Assembly (NCBI GenBank): GCA_963675135.1
Contig: OY776130.1
Location: 24,916,001-24,980,000, forward strand
DNA: 64,000 nt
Direction of reading: 5' to 3'
DNA from: Galeopsis tetrahit
Taxonomy: Eukaryota > Streptophyta > Magnoliopsida > Lamiales > Lamiaceae
Positions within the stretch are counted from its first letter, which is position 1; each line of letters begins with the position of its first letter. The notes under the pieces are model-generated. The model was not told the DNA's origin. It did not search any database and worked only from the letters and a program-made list of their open reading frames with translations. The position numbers and the translations under genes are program-made. This document shows, piece after piece, positions 37,101 through 49,062 of this stretch.

Positions 37101-37547
37101 GCTGATTATGGAGGATGTAGGATAGACAGAAAATCGACTACTGGCACTTGTCAATTCTTAGGAAACAAATTGATTTCATGGTTTTCCAAGAAACAAACTT
37201 CTGTAGCTACTTCAACCATAGATGCTGAATACATGGCTGCTGGAAGTTGCTATGCTCAAATCCTATGTCTCAAACAACAGCTAAGATATTATAAAGTTGT
37301 CACAAAAGATGTACCTATCTATTGTGATAATAATAGTGCCATTGCTATTACTCAAAATCCAGTGTTACACACAAGGTGTAAACATGTGGATATTAGACAT
37401 CACTTCATAAGAGATCATGTTGAGAAAAAGGACATCAGAATGGAAAAGATTCATACTGATAAGCAAAAGGCTGATATTCTTACAAAACCCCTAGCTGAAA
37501 CAAGGTTCAAGGAACTTGGTTTATTAGATCCTGGAGAGAATGTTTAA
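34200..37547 (+). pseudogene. copia protease-integrase-RT-RNase H of element A2
   Basis: Domain order protease, integrase, RT, RNase H is diagnostic of Ty1/copia. Protease: LDSGCSRHMTGN at 34,215. Integrase: LWHKRLNHLN (HHCC region), HMDLFGPI, SDKGTEF and QQNGVAERR. RT: QMDVKSAF and YVDDIIF near 36,608. RNase H: SDADYGG and a DAEY block where A1 and B have EAEY. Breaks are TAG at 34,209-34,211, where B has TGG just before the protease, and TAG at 35,856-35,858 between integrase and RT. Other unusual changes include GLKQEPRAW where A1 and B have GLKQAPRAW. It is inactive as it stands, but this is the most complete copia pol in the window. Confidence 0.93.
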
Positions 37548-38250
37548 AGTATAAGGATTTACTTTATTCATGCCAGAGATACTAGTATTAATCCAAGGGG
37601 GAACTTAGAGTGAAGTTTTAGGAAGGATAAGTTAAATGAGACAATTCAAAGTTCATTAATTTATTTTTCACATACTGATATTATGTTTCAAGAATCTTCA
37701 TGCAGGAAACTTGGACAAAGTACATGGCATTCTTGAGTAAAATCAAGGAAAGATACTTGACAAGTACGAGGAAAACTACGAAGGACAACGTAGAGGATGA
37801 CAAAGTACATAAGAAACTTCAATAGAAGTTGTCAAGGGTTATTCAGTCAAGTTGTCACTTGACTGTAGATAAGTTTTCTTTTTCATAAAAGTTAAACTCT
37901 GTTCATCATTATAGTACGCATTTAATGCTCATAAAAGACAAACAAGAGATCTCTGCTAAAAGACGATCAATTGCACGATTTTCTGAAAAAGCAACTCACT
38001 GTGCGCAGGACACAACATTTGCGTCCTTTGGTGTAACAAAATTGATCTAAACCATTAAATTTTATCAATTCAATCTCAACCCTACACCTAATACTTTTCA
38101 AATTGTACAGTTGAGGAGATATAAAAGCATAACTTAGATTTTTTTACAATTTACGTTTTCAAAATTTCTGAAAAAGCCCTAAGCTGAATCTCTCAAGAAT
38201 CCTCAAGCTCATCTACAAGTTTTGCTCAAAGCTCTATAACTTTAACAAAA
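37548..38250 (+). promoter_or_regulatory. Spacer of A2 with candidate internal promoter
   Basis: Non-coding, about 700 bp. TATAAAAG at 38,120-38,127 lies 131 bp before ATG 38,251, exactly as in A1. The first ~300 bp hold a stretch with repeated GGACAA and GACAAGTA words that is mostly missing from A1. Confidence 0.5.
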
Positions 38251-38266
38251 ATGTCTTTGGAAATGG

Positions 38267-38683
38267 GTTAGTATTTCTCATAATCATCTGTTAAAAGACA
38301 TGCATATTTGTAAAGCTTTCAAGAAACACAACATGCTCTGTTTTAGTTTTAATGACTCTGTTTGAATTTCTTAAGATGCTATATTTACGGATTAGTCATT
38401 TATTGAATGATATGTTGTTAGATACATGTTGTGATAGTTAAAATCGTGTTAATATCTTAGATTCATACACATATTATGTATAGAGATCATGCTTACAAGC
38501 TTAAAACATTGTTGGATATGGTATTATGATGCTATGAACATGTTATGTAAATTTATCCACATGTTATTTTAGACATAAATGCTAGATATTACTTAAAGAT
38601 AGCCTAATCATATGATTCAGTAGTTATATGGAAAGATTTTGCTATTAGACCATACTAATACTGTATATTGGTTATATTTTTAG
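38267..38683 (+). other. Intron in the extra gene of element A2
   Basis: A 417 bp interval, GTTAGTATTTC to TATATTTTTAG, in the same codon as the A1 intron (384 bp). Similarity continues throughout with small indels. Confidence 0.7.
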
Positions 38684-40297
38684 TTGACTTCAACTCTCCT
38701 GATTTGGACATCAACTAGAACTATCTGAGTGAACCAACCATGCTCCATTTTGAGCAAACAATGTGTTTTGACAATCGGGATTGTTACTTGGCTGGAGCAA
38801 GCTGGATTGAGGAAATGGCTCGAGGCCATCCCCAAGATATGCCTGGAACTTTCAACTACTCAGTTCTTAGGCACATTTACTCAGAAAAGCTCAGGATCTG
38901 GTTACATTATGACTCATGAACCAGACACAACCAAAAGGACTGCTGAAAAGTTTGAGTTTACTGAAGATGACTTTGATGAATTCTTTGGTCTGAATGCTAC
39001 TGGAGAAGATCCTGAAGAATATATGAGGCATAATGAACAAGAAGTTGCCAACCAATGGATGGATGATCCAGTACTACTCAAATCTGGTCTACACAAGAGA
39101 GTTCTGAAGGAGGACTATCAACTATTGCTAGATGTGGTAGCAAAAGTTGTGATGTGCACCACATGGAGCTATGATCAGATCAGCAGATCCAAGGTGAGAT
39201 TGATGAAAGCTGTTATTGATGGAGGAAAGAAGCCAATGAACTGGAAAGGTTATTTTCTGAAGAAACTTGCAGAAGAAAAAACAAAGTTCAAAATTATGGA
39301 TGTGAGGAGGGTAGCTGTCAAGAAGACACTAGCTTTCTGTACAAAAGTTGTTGCATTTTTATACAAGTATGGACCTGAGGACATTGTTGAAGATGGAGTT
39401 AAGTTCAACACTACCAAGATATTGTTCAGACAATTATCTGTAAGAACTGAGAAAAGATTGGGGCTGGAGATCAAGTCACCAAAAGCCTCAACAAGGAAGC
39501 AAGTTAAGTCTGCCAAGCAGAAGAGTGAAGAAGCAAAACAAATGGTGATCAGTATTCTTGAATAAGCTAAGAAGAAATGTAAAGGAAAGGAGGTTGAGAA
39601 AGCCTCAAAGATCAAGAAAAAGAGGGCAATGTCAAGCCCTAGTACGAGTGGAGAAGAAACTGAAGAGGAGTATGTTGATACTTTTGAGGAAGAGATGGAT
39701 GTTGATGAGCAAGCTGAACAGGAAGGTTCAGATGATGATGATAAAGGTGATGATGATGAAGAGAGAGTGTCACCTAGAAACCTAGATTTGAATGATCCAG
39801 AACCCTCAAGTCATAGCCCAAAAGCTATTGAAACCACCCCCCATTTGAATGATCCAACCATTCATAAAATTGCCTACAAGTCTGATACCCCCATACCCAT
39901 TCTTTTTTATGAACCTCAACCCTCATCCAAGTCAGATACAGCTCCTGAATACACCTATGAAATGTCATTGAGAGATGAATTCAAATTTTTCCTAGACCAA
40001 CTTTATCCCCAACTTACCAAATATCCTGACTTAAGATCAATCTTCTATGATCTTAGATTGATTGTTGATATAAGGAAGAAATCCATGTATGATATTGGGA
40101 AAGTGATTGAGTACAAGGGACTGGACTGGTGGGAAAATGAGGAGGCCAGATTAACAGATTTTGCTGAAGTAGAATCCACCTTTGAATTGACAGATGAAAG
40201 ATTGTTTGCCAACTTGGTGAACATTAAGATTTAGAAGGAAGCTATTCAATCCATTATTGCTGGGATTGATTTGAACATTGAAAACATGATGGAGGAG

Positions 40298-40405
40298 GAT
40301 GTTGAGATGTCCAAGCAAGCTAAGGACAATGTAGATGTTGAGATGTCCAAGCAAGCTAAGGACAATGCAGATGTTGAGATGTCCAAGCAAGCTAAGGACA
40401 ATACA
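40298..40405 (+). repeat. 36 bp x 3 tandem repeat in the extra gene
   Basis: Three near-identical 36 bp copies (starts 40,298, 40,334 and 40,370) encode a 12-residue repeat with the core DVEMSKQAKDN. A1 has only one related copy here. The repeat is in frame, so it lengthens an acidic/basic linker without a frame change. Confidence 0.9.
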
Positions 40406-41507
40406 GATGTTTAAATGTTCAAGAACACTGAGGACAAGAATGAAGAAGAGTCCAAGACAGTTGAGGACAAAGAAGTGGAAAATGCTACTATGGAGGTAGA
40501 CACCACTAAAGGAGGAAATGAAAGTCAAAAGCCTGTTGAGAGAGATTTCTTTGATGGAGTTGAGACTGCCATTGAAGAGTTAAAGAATGGAGAAACCAGT
40601 GAAGGAGAAAAGATTGATGAAATTGATCAAAGTCAATTGATTGAGAATGTTGAAGAAGAAGTACAGCCAGCTGTTGAAGCCACTAAATCTATGGAGATTG
40701 TCATTTTTGAACCTCCAACTGAGAAATCTACTGAAAATCCTAACATTCATGATGCTGAGTTGATTAAGTCAACTCCTGTTGAAGTCACTGAAGCTGAGGC
40801 CAAGAAAGATGAAGTGGAGGCCAATACTGCTAAAAAAGAAGCCGTGAAGACTGAGGAACCAGCTGCTATGAAGAAGCCCTTGGAAAATGAGGCAATAGCT
40901 GCAACACCATCAACTTCGAAGGAGTTCCCAATTCACCTAGATGCTTCTCCATTGACTGAAGTCTGCATCATTGATAAGGAGGAAGGAAGAATGAAGGCTG
41001 TGCTGGAGGAGTTCAATACTGAGATTGAACAAATTAATGAAGTTGAGAGGAAAAGGCTAGAGAGTGTTGTAGGTTTATGCCTAAACATGGGAAAGTATGT
41101 CAGAGATAGTTTGGATGAAACTATCATTCCCACAAATGAAGCCCAGCACAGGTCTTTGCTCAATTTGAACACAAAGGCAAGAAGGATGACAAGGAGGATG
41201 GAGAACTTGGAAGAAACCATTGATAATAATGCCATGGATTTATGCATCAAAGTAGAATGTTTGGAAGAGAAGATGAACTCCACAACTATCAAGCTAGAAG
41301 CTGTTGAAAAAGGTTTTGAGACCTTTGATAAGAAGATGGACAGTGTTGGAAAAGAAGTGAAGGACTCTACCCTCAAGATTGGAGAGTCATCAAAGATCAT
41401 GTCAGATGCTGTTACCACATACTTCCACACTGAGAAAGAGTTGATCAAGAAGGACAGGGAGGAAATTCTGAAGATAAAGGATGATGTTGCCAAGGAGAAG
41501 GAAGAGA

Positions 41508-41990
41508 CGGAATTCATGTACTTAAAGCAAGGGAAAATGACAGTGATGGAGTACGAGCGAAAATTCACCCTGCTATCGCGCTACGCCACTCATATGGTAG
41601 ATTCTGAGGAAAAAAAAAGCTCGTCGTTTTGAGAGGGGGCTAAGGTCGGAAATTGGATGTATACTTACTAGGCAAGGGGCTATGACTTATGGTGAAGTGG
41701 TAGAGCGAGCTCATGAGATTGCCTCTAGGCTAAGGTTGGACAATGCTATCAAAAAAAAAAAAAAAAGAACTGGTTGAAGCTTCTAGTAAGAAAAGATGGG
41801 AAAATCAGCCACAAGCCAAGAATAAACAAGCTAAAGTCGAAGTAAAATGTGGGACCAGTGCTGCCAAGGACCCGTCTACGTGCCCTAAGTGTGGGAGGCC
41901 ACACAAGGGTGAATGTTTGTTTGGCACATGAGTTTTTTACCGTTGTAGAGAGCCTGGTCACAATGCTCATGATTGTCCGCATGCAAGAGA
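41508..41990 (+). pseudogene. gypsy gag fragment
   Basis: C-terminal part of a gypsy Gag. It shows the YLKQGKMTVMEYERKF segment, then a frame change at an A run near 41,610, a second long A run at 41,750-41,766, and zinc-knuckle-like cysteines (CPKCGRPHKGEC, then TGA at 41,929-41,931, then CREPGHNAHDC). The A-run length changes are probably the cause of the frameshifts. Confidence 0.8.
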
Positions 41991-42051
41991 CACAGGTGCC
42001 GGGAAGGAATATCCAAAGAAACCCAACGTTGGAAATGCCCGGACATTTGCA

Positions 42052-43090
42052 ATGACCAAGGGAGAAGCAGCTAAGAAACCAGGGACCATGGCAGGTATGT
42101 TACCCATTTTAAGTATGCCTGCTCTTACGCTTTTTGATACTGGTGCCACACACTCTTTTATATCTGCTAATTTCTATGAGCATTTAAGGAACGAGGACAT
42201 CACTGTTATAAATTATAGTTTAGAAGTTAGTATACCTTCTGATAGGGTTATCATAACGGATAAACTATGTAAGAACTTGAGTGTGGACCTTGGAAATAAA
42301 GTTTTATTGGCCGACTTGTACGTCATCGATATGAGGGATTTTGATGTAATTTTGGGCATGGATTGGCTCCAAACCAACCATGCTACAATAAAGTGTCACG
42401 AGAAAGAAATATCATTCTTGATACCCGGAGAGGAAGAGTTTACATTCTTTGGGGTGAAATCCATGTCCATGCCTAGAGTTATATCCGCAATGAAGGCAGC
42501 TAAGTTAATAAGAAAGGAAGGCGTCCAAGATTTCTTGGTTCAAGTGACGAGCACTAAACCACTGGAGTTATCATTGGACGATGTGCCAATAGTGAGAGAA
42601 TATAAGGATGTTTTCCCTGAAGACTTGCCAGGCTTACCTCTGAATCCTCAAGTGGAGTTTACGATTGACCTTCTCCCTGGAGCTGCACCCGTATCAAAGG
42701 CACCTTATAGAATGGCACCCAAGGAACTTCAGGAGTTGAAAGTCCAGCTACAAGAGCTCATTGATAAAGGATTCGCACGACCTAGTGTATCCCCCTGGGG
42801 AGCCCCAGTGTTGTTTGTCAAGAAGAAGGATCGGACGTTCCGTTTGTGCATAGACTACCGCGAATTGAACAAGCCCACGATAAAGAATAAGTACCCGCTT
42901 CCACGGATTGAGGATCTATTCGACCAACTTAGAGGTTCAAGTGTATTTTCCAAAATCGACTTACGATCGGGTTACCACCAAGTGAAGATCAAGAAAGAAG
43001 ATATTCCCAAAACTGCTTTCAGAACGCGTTATGGGCACTACCAGTTTGTGGTCATGCCTTTTGGCTTAGCAGTGCACCCGCAGTATTCAT
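42052..43090 (+). pseudogene. gypsy protease and partial reverse transcriptase
   Basis: An open frame with the aspartic protease motif LFDTGATHSFIS (about 42,130) and a following DVILGMDWL block, then the RT fingers and palm: PYRMAPKEL, LCIDYRELNKPTIKNKYPLP, FSKIDLRSGYHQ and VVMPFGL. It stops before the YVDD motif because the sequence switches to copia gag, with a frame change in the last ~25 bp. It cannot produce active RT. Confidence 0.9.
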
Positions 43091-45326
43091 CGATCTCACT
43101 GAGGCTCAAAGGGCAGATACAAGAGATGTGCTCCCCAAAGATGAAGATGACTTCACTGCTCATGAAAAGAGGAAGGATAATTTGACTTATCTTGCAATGA
43201 ATACCCTCTATCAAACAATTCCAGATGCAGTCATGGGAACGGTCTACCACTGCACAACTGCCAAAGAAATTTGGGATACTCTTACAGAAATGTGTGAGGG
43301 CACTGAGAAAATCAAGGAGAATAAGCTCCAAGTGGCAGTGCAGAAGTTTGAACAGTTCACAATGGAGTCTAAGGAGTCCATTAATAAATTTGCTGGTAGA
43401 TTCACTGATGTGATGAATGAAATCAACTCCTTGGGCAAGGTCTACACCAAGAGAGAAGTTGGATTGAAGATCTTGAGAAGTCTCACTCAAAAGTGGGATG
43501 TCTATGCTGTAATGATGCAGAACACCAAGGATCTCTCCACCATGCCCATGCAACAAATCTTCTCTGAACTCAAAGCATATGAGTTCGACCTCAATAGAAG
43601 AAAGCCTATTGAGGAACCTTCAAATCCTACTAAAGGAGTGGCATTCAAAGCCAAAACTGCTGAACCAGAAATGCAGTCCACTCCAAGATCATCAAAGTCA
43701 GTCTCAAAGACTGAAATGAAGGAAGAACTAGCATTGATGGCTAGGAGGTTTGAAAAGCTAAATTCAAGGTTTGGTAGATACAAGAAATTCTACCAGGACA
43801 ACAAATTCAGGAGAAGATACAACTCTCCTGAAGCTCAGGCTGAGGTCAAAAAGCCTGAAGAGAAAAGATCAGAGGACAAGTACTCTGATAGGAGAAGGTC
43901 CAGTAGAGCTGAACCTTCATCATCAAAAAGAAGAGAAGAATCAAAGAAAGATGATGATGAAGACTTGTGCTATAATTGCAAGAAGAAAGGGCACTTCCAG
44001 TATGACTGCCCTGAACTGAGCTCTAAGGAGAGAAGAGAAAGGCAAGCTAAAAGAGACAGAAAGTTCACCAATAGAAAGGCCATGATGGCTGGTGAAGAAT
44101 CTGATAGTGCTGAAATCTTCAACTCTTCTGATGGACTGTTCTCCAACAGTGATGATGATGATGATGTCTGCAACATGGCTTTTGAGGATGATGAGGTATC
44201 CTCTACTTCTAGTTCACCATCATTCATCTCACAAAACAATAGTGAGGTCAACTTGAAGCTTTCCCTTGGAAAGTTGATGGAAGATTTCACTATGCTACAA
44301 GAATTTCATGATAATTGTGTGAGAGAAAATGAAAGATTGGCTATTGAACTTGCCAAAAACTCTGAGGCAGTTGTTGATGTCAAGTCTACTGAGTTGTATC
44401 AACAAGTCTTGAGAGAGCTTGAGGAAGCAAATCTCAGGATAGTTGACCAACAAAAGGAGATTGATGATCAACTTCTCTCTCAGAAGAGAAAAGATATTGA
44501 ACTCAAAATTCTAAATGCCAAGTTTGAAAATATCTCACATGAATATGATATTCTTAAAACAAGTGAAGAGAGCCTGAAATTAAAGATGTCTGCTCTGAAG
44601 AAATCCTCTAGAGCAATAGAGGAAATTCAGAGTTATCAAAGACCTATGGCTCAAAGAAGTGGATTAGGTTTTGATCCATTTGAATCTTCACCTTGTCTTA
44701 GTGTTGCTTCCATAAGTAACACTAAGAGAATCTTTGTTAAGTCAGTGGCACCAACTGAAAATGAAACCTAAGGAAATGGCCAAATGGATGATCTGCCTAC
44801 TCAAATGCTTCAGGAGAATAGGCCCAAACCTAAGGAAATGGCCAAAGCTCTTGAACATAAGAGGGATGTTGGTCAGCAGAGTAGGCCCAATGGAAGGGCA
44901 ACTCTCCTGAACAATGTTCAGAGGAGTTATCCAAGGTATAATCAGCCTAGGCCAACCCTTCTGAGAAAGCCTCAGCTGAATAGACCTAAGGACAACTATC
45001 CTCAAAGGCAAAATAAAATGAGACAACCAAAACCCTTCATGCCAAAGGGCAATGGTCATAAGAAAGCCTTTCCTCAAAGATTCCCTCAAGTAGCACAAAG
45101 AACTCATAAGTTCAGGAGATCTGACAACTCTCCTGAAACTTACAGAGTTAACACATTCACACACACTTTCCCAAAGGCATTTAAGGGAAAGACAGTGTAT
45201 GTAGATGCTAGAGGAAGACAACTTAGCCACCTTGAATCAATCAGGGTTATTAGGCAAGTTTGGGTTCCTAAAGGTACAGCTAACCTCTCAGGACCCAAAA
45301 CTCAAAGGGTACCTAAACCTATCTAA
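43091..45326 (+). pseudogene. copia gag of element B
   Basis: Starts inside Gag, the N-terminal ~90 codons being replaced by the gypsy fragment. It contains TAKEIWDTLTEMCEG, the KENKLQVAVQKFEQF segment, a CCHC knuckle (CYNCKKKGHFQYDC, near 43,969), acidic and coiled-coil stretches, then TAA at 44,769-44,771. The same frame continues to TAA 45,324-45,326 with the basic R/P/Q-rich region seen in A2, and then directly into the protease frame. Gag and pol are therefore in one frame separated by two stops, neither in an obvious readthrough context. Confidence 0.9.
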
Positions 45327-47765
45327 TTGCAGGTACCAATGGGCCACAAAAAGAGGAGCATGAGCAAAAAGTCAGCATGGTACCTTGACAGTGGATGTTC
45401 AAGGCACATGACTGGAAACAAGGAACTCCTCACTGATTTTATTGAAAAAGAAGGCCCAAATGTCACATTTGGAGACAGCTCACAAGCTACTACAGAAGGT
45501 TATGGTACTTTGATGATTGGTAACATCAAAGTATCCAATGTGTCTTATGTGGCTGGTCTCAAATATAATCTTCTTAGTATCAGCCAATTTTGTGATAAAG
45601 ACTTTAATGTTGAGTTTTCTAGTGGAAAATGTTTAATCAAAAATAAAACTCAACAAATTCTACTGACTGGAACTAGAAAAGGAAATGTGTATTTTGCAGA
45701 CTGGGACAAGTCTACTGATGTTGCATGCTTCATTGCTAAGAGTTCTAGTGAACAAAGTTGGTTATGGCATAACAGATTAAACCACTTGAACTTCAAAACA
45801 ATGAACAAAATTGCTAGAAATGCATTAATTAAAGGACTACCTAATGAGGTTTTCATTAAAGAGCATGTCTGTAAACCATGCCAAGAAGGAAAACAGATTA
45901 AAACCTCATTTAAGGGAAAACCAGTCATCTCTACTGAAAGGGTACTTGAACTCCTACACATGGACCTATTTGGACCAATTACCCCTGCAAGCATAAATGG
46001 TAGAAAATACACATTGGTTGTAGTAGATGACTTCTCTAGGTTCACATGGGTAGTATTTCTCCTTAATAAGAAGGAAACTCAAGTCAAACTGCCTGAACTT
46101 CTAAAGAGATTGTCAAATGAGAAAAGCCTTAGCATTATCAAGATAAGATCTGATAAAGGCACTGAGTTCATTAATTCATATATCAATGAGTATTGCACAT
46201 CTAATGGAATAGCTCATGAAACCTCAGCAGCTAGAACTCCCCAACAGAATGGAGTTGCAGAAAGGAGAAATAGAACTTTAAAAGAAGCTGCTAGAACCTT
46301 AATTGCTGATTCAAATTTACCTAAGAGGTTTTGGGCTGAAGCTATAAACACTGCATGCCATACTCAAAATAGATGTTTGATCACTAAGGGGCAAGGCAAA
46401 ACCCCCTATGAACTCTGGAAAGGAAGATTGCCTAAAGTGTCATACTTTCACATTTTTGGTTGCAAGTGTTTTATTCACAATAATGGGAAAGAACAGCTGA
46501 AAGCCTATTATAGCAAAGCTGATGAAGGAGTATTTCTTGGATATTCTCAAATCAGTAGAGCTTTCAGGGTCTACAATAAGAAAACCCTTATTGTGGAAGA
46601 AACACCTCATGTTGTGTTTGATGAATCTATTCATGAGTTCAGGAATGAGAACTTGGAATCAGAAGAAATCACACAGAGGACAACCAGACTGAGCCTAAAA
46701 GATAAAGACACTGAATTCATAGAAGTTGTCCAAGCCAACCTACCTGAAAAACTCCCATTGGACAACAATCCTGAAGGCAACCTTCCTGAGGAAAATCCCA
46801 CAAATGGAAATGGTGAACTGAATGATCCAATCCCAGTTCACATCCAGGTAACAACTACCAATGAAGAAGCAGTTCCTGCTGAGGTAGTTAATGAGTTAAA
46901 TAATCAAGGGGGAACTCAAAATGTTGAAAATACCAATGTCCCTGACATTGAGGACAACACCCCTGATTATGATCCTGAATTAGATCCTGCATTCAATTAT
47001 CCTGAATTTTATGATCAAAATGACTCAACTTCAGTAGAGGACAACTCTACTGAAGAGATCAGAAAAAGAAGGACTTGGTTGTCTGACCATCCTACTGATC
47101 TAATACTTGGTGATCCAATTATAGGAGTCAAAACAAGGAGATTTCATGGTGAAAGTGCTCTTTTCTGTTGTTTCTTGTCAGAACAAGAACCAAGTGATAT
47201 TGAGGAAGCACTTCAAGATGCCAATTGGATCACAGCCATTCAGGAAGAACTGAATCAATTCACCAGAAATGAAGTATGGGAGTTGGTGGATAGACCTTCA
47301 CATCAAGATGTTATTGGAACAAAGTGGGTGTTCAAGAACAAGAAGAATGAAAATGATGTGATTGTCAGAAACAAAGCAAGACTTGTGGCAAAAGGCTATT
47401 GCCAACATGAAGGCATTGACTATGATGAGACATTTGCACCTGTGGCAAGGCTAGAAGCAATAAGGCTCTTTCTAGCCTATGCAGCCCACAAGAGGTTCAA
47501 TGTGTACCAGATGGATGTCAAGAGTGCCTTTCTGAATAGAGTCTTGAAAGAAGAAGTCTATGTGGAGCAACCACCAGGTTTTGAGGTTGGAAATCAAGTT
47601 TACAGACTGAAGAAGGCTCTATATGGACTCAAGCAAGCCCCTAGGGCTTGGTATGATACACTGTCACAATTCCTCTTGGATCATGGATTCACCAAGGGAA
47701 CTGTGGACAGAACTCTCTTCAGAATCTCTGAAGGAGAGGACATCTTGCTTGTCCAAATTTATGTG
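45327..47765 (+). pseudogene. copia pol of element B, 5' part (protease, integrase, RT up to YV)
   Basis: An open frame with protease (YLDSGCSRHMTGN, about 45,384), integrase (LWHNRLNHLN, HMDLFGPI, SDKGTEF, QQNGVAERRNRTLKE) and RT (QMDVKSAFLN, GLKQAPRAWYD). It ends at QIYV, where the Tat element is inserted; the element's first bases create an immediate TGA. Apart from the insertion this is the least damaged copia pol here: no stop occurs over about 813 codons. Confidence 0.93.
47761..47765 (+). repeat. Target site duplication, left copy (ATGTG)
   Basis: ATGTG directly precedes the LTR start TGATG; the identical pentamer directly follows the other LTR at 58,019-58,023. Five base pairs is the usual gypsy duplication length. 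Confidence 0.93.
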
Positions 47766-48546
47766 TGATGCGTCGAAAAAGAACGCTTACGGATGTCAAT
47801 CGTTCCTTTGCGAGCACTGCTAATCACGAGTTTGAATCACGTGTTTATCCTTGGCAAAACTTCAAAGAAATCTCCTTGGAAATCCACAAATGACCTGCAA
47901 AAGTACGCCGGAGGGGGGCTCCGGCGTAGAAGCTCCGACGCTCAAGTCAGATTCAATCGTTGGCGAAATCAAAGAGGAATTCCCCTGTATGTCTAGGGAA
48001 ATTCCGGCGAATATAGTGGAGTTTCTCCTCCAATCAGTGTACAATTCGTGTAAAAGTATGTAAAGTATGTATTCTGTAAAAAACGTATGTATTTGTTTAA
48101 GAACCTAACCAAGAATAGGGAAATAACCTCGTTTATATACCTGGCCCCTCTCTCTGCGGAGAGGGGAAGACTTCTTCTCCCTATATTCTCGGCCCATCCC
48201 CGTAAATCCGGCCTCAAATCCCTAAGGACTCGGCCTCTCTCCCTGAAGACTTGGTTCTTCAGCTTATCGGCTCCTACTTTCGTGGGTTTGAACTATTCCT
48301 TTGACTTGGCTAAGAAAGATGGACTATACATTCCATATTTGGGCCGGACCACTTCAAGCCCAAGGGCTATTAATCTCTTCAAATATGGGCCAAAGGCCCA
48401 CTCACCCTGATATCTCTAATTTCCCTACTTAAGCCCAGGGGTGTATTAATCCTGTTTCTTCGACGTATTGACCTAATCACAACTATCATAATTTATCCCG
48501 TTTCCACGTGTCGACTTCTCAGAGAGCGACATATTTATCTACATCA
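47766..48546 (-). repeat. 3' LTR of the Tat element (781 bp)
   Basis: Termini are TGATG and CATCA. It aligns with 57,238-58,018 without indels at a constant offset of 9,472 bp. I count two differences: T/A in GAGTTTGAATC versus GAGTATGAATC, and C/A in GGACCACTTC versus GGACAACTTC. A minus-strand TATA box lies at 48,132-48,139. Several short open frames are duplicated in both LTRs and are not genes. Confidence 0.95.
48132..48139 (-). promoter_or_regulatory. LTR TATA box (Tat element, 3' LTR)
   Basis: TATATAAA on the minus strand, conserved in the other LTR at 57,604-57,611. In the 5' LTR it is the candidate promoter of the genomic RNA. Confidence 0.55.
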
Positions 48547-48562
48547 ACCACTCCCCCCTACT
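48547..48562 (-). promoter_or_regulatory. Polypurine tract of the Tat element
   Basis: On the minus strand the 3' LTR is immediately preceded by AGTAGGGGGGAGTGGT, a purine-rich tract in the normal position for priming plus-strand DNA. Confidence 0.8.
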
Positions 48563-49062
48563 CTCATAAAAGGAATCATTTTTAGGAGAGTAGGAAAACA
48601 ATAACACTGGGATAAATACCAAAAAAAATTTTTTTCCTAAAACTTAGAATACCCTTCGAAATATTTTGCTGATTTGATTCCCTTCGCAATAATTACCTCT
48701 GGAAGGCGTCAGGTCTTTTGCACTTCCACACGCAACTTTGCCCTCGAATCCCGTAGCCACGCGTTCATTCCTAACCCAACATCAGGCCGTCGTTTTTCCC
48801 TTACGCGCCTTTCGATTGGGGGGGGCATTGAATTCTCCTCGGTCTTCTCCTTTCTCTTTCCAGCGTAATTATTCAAAATCCCTTTTTTCCACCAAAAACC
48901 CTTCTCTCTTTCATTTCAAGCTTATCTATCTTCCATCTTCGTTTAACCTCTGCGATTCTAACTCCTCCGTGCACGTCCAGCGGCCGTTCCGTCACCACTC
49001 CTAAAACCGACTTTTCTCCAGGTATCTATTCCTTCCCTTCTTCTCTCATTTACAATATCCTC
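48563..49062 (+). promoter_or_regulatory. Upstream region of the antisense gene
   Basis: 500 bp between the PPT and ATG 49,063. The last 200 bp are rich in pyrimidines and resemble a plant 5' leader. TCTCCAG at 49,014-49,020 followed by GTATCT would fit a leader splice donor, but I cannot fix an acceptor. No convincing TATA box was recognised. Confidence 0.35.

Larger units (their letters stand above)
30177..41507 (+). mobile_element. Ty1/copia element A2, 3'-truncated
   Basis: Same family as A1. It has a 5' LTR inserted in satellite, PBS, leader, gag, protease-integrase-RT-RNase H, spacer with TATA, and the extra gene. It ends inside the coiled-coil region of the extra gene, where sequence identity to A1 stops after GAAGAGA (41,501-41,507) and a gypsy fragment starts. 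There is no PPT or 3' LTR. Added to the part known only from A1, a complete family A element would be about 14 kb. All reading frames are damaged. Confidence 0.92.
38251..41507 (+). pseudogene. Extra gene of copia element A2, truncated and broken
   Basis: This is the homologue of 15,014-19,540. Exon 1 is 38,251-38,266, the intron 38,267-38,683, and exon 2 starts at 38,684. It is damaged by TAG soon after exon 2 begins (about 38,716, TGG in A1), a small deletion with frame change near 38,778, stops at 39,563-39,565 (GAATAAGCT), 40,232-40,234 (CAG to TAG) and 40,412-40,414, and loss of everything after 41,507. The N-terminal domain, acidic linker, EYTYEMSLRDE block and first part of the coiled coil are recognisable. 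It contains a local 36 bp triplication not seen in A1. Confidence 0.85.
41508..43090 (+). mobile_element. Internal fragment of a chromovirus-like Ty3/gypsy element
   Basis: About 1.6 kb holding the end of gag, protease and the first half of RT, in the same orientation as the copia elements on both sides. No LTR, PBS or PPT is present at either edge. The left junction follows copia GAAGAGA (41,507). The right junction falls around 43,087-43,098, where gypsy RT (the GL..APAVF region) passes into copia gag (LTEAQRAD). The VSPWGAPVLFVKKKD block points to the Tekay/Del or Reina groups of chromoviruses; this lineage is an inference. Confidence 0.88.

Noticed and set aside
48087..48410. 107-codon frame in the Tat LTR, repeated at 57,559-57,882
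   Set aside because: Present only because the LTR is duplicated; no similarity to a known protein was recognised.
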